Assembly: GCA_964343305.1 (NCBI GenBank)
Contig: CAYFJO010000454.1
Span: 1 to 8,455 of the forward strand
Direction of reading: 5' to 3'
Length of the DNA stretch: 8,455 bases
DNA from: CAYFJO01 sp964343305
GTDB taxonomy: Bacteria; Planctomycetota; Planctomycetia; Pirellulales; Pirellulaceae
The notes under the pieces are model-generated. The model was not told the origin of the DNA, made no database searches, and worked only from the letters and a program-made list of their open reading frames with translations. Position numbers and translations under genes: made by a program. This document shows, piece after piece, positions 6,814-8,455 of this stretch (the stretch's first letter is position 1; every line of letters starts with the position of its first letter).

Positions 6814-6882
6814 GGTCGTGGTGTAAAGGCTGCACAGCAGACTTTTAATCTGCCTGAGTGGGTTCGATTCCCTCCGGCCCTA
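6812..6882 (+). tRNA. tRNA-Lys(TTT)
   Basis: Acceptor AGGGTCG/CGGCCCT, D stem GTGT/GCAC, anticodon stem GCAGA/TCTGC, loop CTTTTAA with anticodon TTT (6844-6846), A73. The T stem has one T-T mismatch. The D loop is short (7 bases). No CCA. Its first two bases overlap the stop codon of the upstream 15-codon ORF. Confidence 0.92.
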
Positions 6883-6894
6883 CTGGATGAATCT

Positions 6895-6987
6895 CGAAAT
6901 ACGAAGTCCGAAATGCGAAACAAATTCAAAATGCGGAACAGAAATGACCGAAACATTTTGGACTTTGTTTCGGATTTCGGATTTTTC
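6895..6987. repeat. heptamer foldback element, family A copy 2, diverged
   Basis: Starts with CGAAATA, CGAAGTC, CGAAATG, CGAAACA (reverse complement of the GATTTCG unit) and ends with GATTTCG-type units at 6970-6987. The stretches 6908-6933 and 6954-6980 are inverted repeats differing at only a few positions, leaving a 20-base loop that can itself pair CGG with CCG. It fills the spacer between tRNA-Lys and tRNA-Thr. Confidence 0.75.
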
Positions 6988-6989
6988 CT

Positions 6990-7061
6990 GCACTGGTCGT
7001 CTAGTGGCCAAGACACCGCTCTCGTACAGCGGCAACGTCGGTTCGAGTCCGACCCGGTGCT
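6990..7061 (+). tRNA. tRNA-Thr(CGT)
   Basis: Acceptor GCACTGG/CCGGTGC, D stem GTCT/AGAC, anticodon stem CCGCT/AGCGG, loop CTCGTAC with anticodon CGT (7023-7025), T stem GTCGG/CCGAC perfect, U73. The fold is regular. No CCA. Confidence 0.93.
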
Positions 7062-7075
7062 CTCAAACTTGTTCA

Positions 7076-7086
7076 TTGACAATTTG
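7076..7086 (+). repeat. spacer motif TTGACAATTTG, copy 2
   Basis: Identical over 11 bases to 6405-6415, in the spacer between tRNA-Thr and tRNA-Gly. Confidence 0.5.
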
Positions 7087-7098
7087 GTAATCGCTCAA

Positions 7099-7169
7099 GC
7101 GCCTATGACGTAAAGGTAGCGTACTTGCTTGCCATGCAAGGTGTGTGGGTTCAAGTCCCGCTAGGCGCT
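7099..7169 (+). tRNA. tRNA-Gly(GCC)
   Basis: Acceptor GCGCCTA/TAGGCGC perfect, with the U73 expected for bacterial glycine tRNA. D stem ACGT/GCGT, anticodon stem CTTGC/GCAAG, loop TTGCCAT with anticodon GCC (7131-7133), T stem GTGGG/CCCGC. No CCA. Confidence 0.94.
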
Positions 7170-7177
7170 CTATAACT

Positions 7178-7287
7178 CAGGGTGTGGAGAAGTCTGGCAT
7201 TCTGGTGGGCACCGATCAATCTCGCGCCAGCGTGATTGGATTGGTCGCGGGAGCGCGAGATCGCTGGTTCAAATCCAACCATCCTGA
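7178..7287 (+). tRNA. tRNA-Pro-like gene with about 36 extra bases in the anticodon region
   Basis: The ends look like a tRNA: acceptor CAGGGTG/CATCCTG (C1-G72, A73, as in proline tRNA), D arm AGAA/TTCT with loop GTCTGGCA, and T arm GCTGG/CCAAC with one mismatch. The D loop and AGATC variable loop match tRNA-Pro(GGG) at 6422. Total length is 110, against 74 there. In place of a 17-base anticodon arm there is a 53-base stretch (7204-7256). It holds two overlapping inverted repeats: CGATCAATC (7213-7221) with GATTGGTCG (7239-7247), and ATCTCGCGC (7219-7227) with GCGCGAGAT (7253-7261). No single cut restores a standard anticodon arm with U33. CGG at 7248-7250 or TGG at 7236-7238 or 7242-7244 could be the anticodon. 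It may be a disrupted pseudo-tRNA or a tRNA-derived RNA. Confidence 0.6.
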
Positions 7288-7315
7288 CTGTGCGAGTTGC
7301 ACTGACATGAATTGA

Positions 7316-7390
7316 TGCGGTGGGTCCTGTGCTGGTACGGGAAGGCGGCTGTTAACCGTCGCGACGCAGGTTCGATTCCTGCCCCCGCAG
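7316..7390 (+). tRNA. tRNA-Asn(GTT)
   Basis: U1-A72 and G73 match bacterial asparagine tRNA. D stem TCCT/GGGA, anticodon stem GGCGG/CCGTC, loop CTGTTAA with anticodon GTT (7351-7353), T stem GCAGG/CCTGC perfect. Position 8 is G instead of U, and acceptor pair 6-67 is T-C. No CCA. Confidence 0.92.
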
Positions 7391-7391
7391 C

Positions 7392-7429
7392 TTTCAGCGA
7401 ACTATGCACAAGCGTGCCTGTCGTTGAAA
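7392..7429 (+). other. two-tier hairpin in the Asn-Gln spacer
   Basis: TTTCAGCGA (7392-7400) pairs with TCGTTGAAA (7421-7429), with one G-U pair. Inside it, GCAC (7406-7409) pairs with GTGC (7414-7417). It nearly fills the spacer and is not built of heptamers. It may guide processing between the two tRNAs. Confidence 0.4.
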
Positions 7430-7437
7430 AGATGCGA

Positions 7438-7512
7438 TGCGGAATAGTTGCTGTTGGTAGTGACGCCTGGCTCTGAACCAGGAGGCCGTTGGTTCGATTC
7501 CGACTTCCGCAG
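7438..7512 (+). tRNA. tRNA-Gln(CTG)
   Basis: Acceptor TGCGGAA/TTCCGCA perfect; U1-A72 and G73 match glutamine identity. D stem GTTG/TGAC, anticodon stem CCTGG/CCAGG, loop CTCTGAA with anticodon CTG (7473-7475), T stem GTTGG/CCGAC. U8 is present. No CCA. Confidence 0.95.
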
Positions 7513-7522
7513 CTCAGAGGAC

Positions 7523-7608
7523 GGAAGTCATCCGGCTGGATGAGGAGTCTGTTTTGAAAGCAGGTGGCGACGAAACGTCGTTTGTGAGTTCGAGTCTCAC
7601 GGCTTCCG
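7523..7608 (+). tRNA. tRNA-Ser(TGA)
   Basis: Acceptor GGAAGTC/GGCTTCC with G73, as in bacterial serine tRNA. Anticodon stem TCTGT/GCAGG, loop TTTGAAA with anticodon TGA (7555-7557). The long variable arm contains CGACG-AAA-CGTCG, as expected for class II. T stem GTGAG/CTCAC perfect. The D arm is odd: position 8 is A, and the region can instead form TCATCC-GGCT-GGATGA, which would compete with a normal D stem. Confidence 0.92.
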
Positions 7609-7619
7609 CTCCGCAAGAT

Positions 7620-7690
7620 GGGCTCATCGTCCAATAGGAAGATGTCGGCGTCGCATGCCGAAGATCCGGGTGCAATTCCCGGTGGGTCCA
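7620..7690 (+). tRNA. tRNA-Ala(CGC)
   Basis: Acceptor GGGCTCA/TGGGTCC contains the G3-U70 pair, the main identity element for alanyl-tRNA synthetase, with A73. Anticodon stem TCGGC/GCCGA, loop GTCGCAT with anticodon CGC (7652-7654). T stem CCGGG/CCCGG is perfect, but the T loop is TGCAATT, with G where U55 (pseudouridine) is nearly invariant. The D stem has only three pairs, one G-U. Confidence 0.92.
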
Positions 7691-7701
7691 CTTTTACAAA
7701 C

Positions 7702-7773
7702 AGTCCTGTGGTCCAACGGCGACGACACCTGTCTTACAAACAGGAAACGATGGTTCGATTCCATCCAGGACTA
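7702..7773 (+). tRNA. tRNA-Val(TAC)
   Basis: Acceptor AGTCCTG/CAGGACT perfect, A73. D stem GTC/GAC, anticodon stem CCTGT/ACAGG, loop CTTACAA with anticodon TAC (7735-7737), T stem GATGG/CCATC perfect. No CCA. Confidence 0.93.
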
Positions 7774-7788
7774 CTTCAACGACGCGAT

Positions 7789-7862
7789 GCCCAGATACGC
7801 CAATCGGCGGAGCGGTCCGGCTTAAACCCGGATGTTTGCAGGTTCGAGTCCTGCTCTGGGTA
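7789..7862 (+). tRNA. tRNA with Leu(TAA) anticodon but class I variable loop
   Basis: Acceptor GCCCAGA/TCTGGGT (G1-U72), D stem CGC/GCG, anticodon stem TCCGG/CCGGA, loop CTTAAAC with anticodon TAA (7823-7825), T stem GCAGG/CCTGC, and A73 as leucine requires. The variable loop is only TGTTT (5 bases), although bacterial leucine tRNAs normally carry a long variable arm. The stems are otherwise perfect, so this is not simple decay. Confidence 0.85.
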
Positions 7863-7869
7863 CTTTCGG

Positions 7870-7948
7870 AAGGATGAAAGAGGAAGGCAGAAGGATGAAA
7901 GAGACGACGAATCAGATTCACCCTTCATCTTTCCGCCTTCATCCTTTC
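7870..7948. repeat. heptamer foldback element, family C (unit AAGGATG)
   Basis: The left arm (7870-7904) is AAGGATG, AAAGAGG, AAGGCAG, AAGGATG, AAAGAGA. The right arm (7919-7946) holds the inverted units CACCCTT, CATCTTT, CCGCCTT, CATCCTT. The centre is 14 bases. It has the same design as families A and B with a third unit sequence, and lies between tRNA-Leu(TAA) and tRNA-Asp. Confidence 0.85.
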
Positions 7949-7954
7949 ACACAC

Positions 7955-8029
7955 GCCCTCGTGGAGCAGTCTGGAGTGCTCGCCACCCTGTCACGGTGGA
8001 GGCCGTCGGTTCAAATCCGATCGGGGGTG
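7955..8029 (+). tRNA. tRNA-Asp(GTC)
   Basis: Acceptor GCCCTCG/CGGGGGT pairs throughout with G1-U72 and T5-G68 wobbles; G73 fits aspartate. D stem GAGC/GCTC, anticodon stem CCACC/GGTGG, loop CTGTCAC with anticodon GTC (7990-7992), T stem GTCGG/CCGAT. No CCA. Confidence 0.93.
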
Positions 8030-8035
8030 CTTTTG

Positions 8036-8112
8036 AATTGCGGATTGTTGATTTCGGATTTCGGATTTTGTTGGTCGATCAATCCGCAATCCGCGATCCC
8101 AAATCCGAAATC
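8036..8112. repeat. heptamer foldback element, family A copy 3
   Basis: Five units (AATTGCG, GATTGTT, GATTTCG, GATTTCG, GATTTTG; 8036-8070), a 7-base centre, then five inverted units (ATCAATC, CGCAATC, CGCGATC, CCAAATC, CGAAATC; 8078-8112). Same 35-base arms as copy 1, but with a different order of unit variants. It fills the spacer between tRNA-Asp and tRNA-Leu(CAA). Confidence 0.85.
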
Positions 8113-8116
8113 GAAT

Positions 8117-8194
8117 GGCACGGTACTCAAACCGGTAAAGCGGCGAAGCTCAAACCTTCGTGACTGTCTGTGGGTTCGACTCCCTCCCGTGCTA
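8117..8194 (+). tRNA. tRNA-Leu(CAA), reduced variable arm
   Basis: Acceptor GGCACGG/CCGTGCT (G1-U72), A73. Anticodon stem CGAAG/CTTCG, loop CTCAAAC with anticodon CAA (8151-8153). The variable region is 9 bases with no clear stem, intermediate between class I and class II. The D stem is weak, with a T-C mismatch, and the T stem has one T-T mismatch. Confidence 0.85.
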
Positions 8195-8206
8195 CTTGAA
8201 CAACAT

Positions 8207-8288
8207 GCGTCGGCTGGGCATTGGTGAGCCCCAGTGGCTGTAACCCACCCGCCTTCGGGCTGTGGCGGTTCGACTCCGTCCCGGCGCA
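8207..8288 (+). tRNA. tRNA-Tyr(GTA)
   Basis: Acceptor GCGTCGG/CCGGCGC, D stem GGGC/GCCC, anticodon stem AGTGG/CCACC (outer A-C mismatch), loop CTGTAAC with anticodon GTA (8240-8242). The variable arm GCC-TTCG-GGC is the long form expected for bacterial tyrosine tRNA. T stem GGCGG/CCGTC, A73. Position 8 is C, not U. No CCA. Confidence 0.93.
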
Positions 8289-8289
8289 C

Positions 8290-8299
8290 TGACAATTTG
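8290..8299 (+). repeat. spacer motif TGACAATTTG, copy 3
   Basis: Same string as 6406-6415 and 7077-7086, here running into the first base of tRNA-Glu(CTC). Confidence 0.45.
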
Positions 8300-8371
8300 G
8301 CCCGTTCTTCTAACGGTTCAGGATACGAGACCCTCAATCTCGTGATACGGGTTCGACTCCCGTACGGGCTG
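8299..8371 (+). tRNA. tRNA-Glu(CTC) with C33
   Basis: Acceptor GGCCCGT/ACGGGCT (G1-U72), D stem TTCT/AGGA, anticodon stem CGAGA/TCTCG, loop CCCTCAA with anticodon CTC (8333-8335), T stem ACGGG/CCCGT perfect, G73. Position 33 is C where U33 is nearly universal in elongator tRNAs. It resembles the tRNA-Glu(TTC) at 6331 in acceptor and D arm. Confidence 0.9.
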
Positions 8372-8378
8372 CTGAAAT

Positions 8379-8455
8379 AGCCAAGTGGCGAAACTGGTAT
8401 ACGCGCGACGCTCAGAACGTCGTGCCCGCGAGGGCGTGCGAGTTCGACTCTCGCC
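8379..8455 (+). tRNA. tRNA-Leu(CAG), cut by the window end
   Basis: 5' acceptor strand AGCCAAG, U8, D stem GCG/CGC with loop containing GG, anticodon stem CGACG/CGTCG, loop CTCAGAA with anticodon CAG (8413-8415). The long variable arm contains GCCC-GCGA-GGGC, and the T stem GCGAG/CTCGC is complete. Only acceptor base 66 is visible on the 3' side. It is the one leucine gene here with an ordinary class II variable arm. Confidence 0.9.

Noticed and set aside
7204..7256. A small spliceable intron in the Pro-like tRNA
   Set aside because: Testing simple cuts that leave a 17-base anticodon arm gave no paired stem with U33 and an NGG anticodon, and group I introns are far longer. Kept only as an insertion of unknown kind.
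6251..8112. CRISPR array
   Set aside because: Repeats are 7-base tandem units without unique spacers and are arranged as foldbacks. No cas gene is present.
7618..8163. Plus-strand ORF of 181 codons
   Set aside because: It runs through tRNA-Ala, Val, Leu and Asp and two heptamer repeats. It has no start signal, and its length comes from the absence of stops in GC-rich tRNA sequence.
6417..8337. Several minus-strand ORFs across the tRNA array, with peptides such as RIRTDDLL, GNRTH and GGSRTH
   Set aside because: These strings arise from reading tRNA T arms (GGTTCGANTCC) backwards. They are a well-known source of false proteins and coincide exactly with the tRNA genes.

Overview
The window reads as chromosomal DNA of a planctomycete, probably a Pirellula/Rhodopirellula-type organism. 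This is an inference, not a database result. It rests on moderate G+C, a PurL carrying a PurS-like N-terminal extension beside a separate PurQ, a short PulF/GspF-like protein, and intergenic arrays of 7-base repeats.

Positions 1-5823 are ordinary protein-coding DNA. A GspF/PilC-type membrane protein gene is on the minus strand (91-1143). Divergent from it is a plus-strand run: tyrA (prephenate dehydrogenase, tyrosine synthesis), purL and purQ. tyrA and purL overlap by 20 bases, and purL and purQ are 7 bases apart, so the three are probably co-transcribed. PurL and PurQ together form the FGAM synthase of purine synthesis. PurL begins with two PurS-like repeats, which explains why no separate purS is seen here. 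About 300 bases without a gene follow purQ and end in a strong intrinsic terminator (6121-6151).

Positions 6174-8455 hold a dense tRNA array: 19 complete tRNA genes and one cut by the window end, all on the plus strand. In order they are Phe(GAA), Glu(TTC), Pro(GGG), Pro(TGG), Ile(GAT), Lys(TTT), Thr(CGT), Gly(GCC), a Pro-like gene with an insertion, Asn(GTT), Gln(CTG), Ser(TGA), Ala(CGC), Val(TAC), Leu(TAA), Asp(GTC), Leu(CAA), Tyr(GTA), Glu(CTC) and Leu(CAG). Met, Trp, Cys, His and Arg are not seen and may lie beyond the right edge. None of the complete genes encodes CCA. All 19 have the dinucleotide CT directly after the discriminator base.

Many of the tRNAs depart from the consensus: five lack U8, five have a G1-U72 end pair, Leu(TAA) lacks the long variable arm, Glu(CTC) has C33, Ala has G55, and one Pro-like gene is about 36 bases too long. 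Five spacers contain large foldback elements made of heptanucleotide units (consensus GATTTCG, GGCTTGA or AAGGATG). Each tandem run reverses orientation at a short centre, so each element can form a long hairpin between tRNAs. A 15-codon ORF with a strong ribosome-binding site sits between tRNA-Ile and tRNA-Lys. The array, its 3' CT signature and the heptamer foldbacks are the part of the window most likely to be new.
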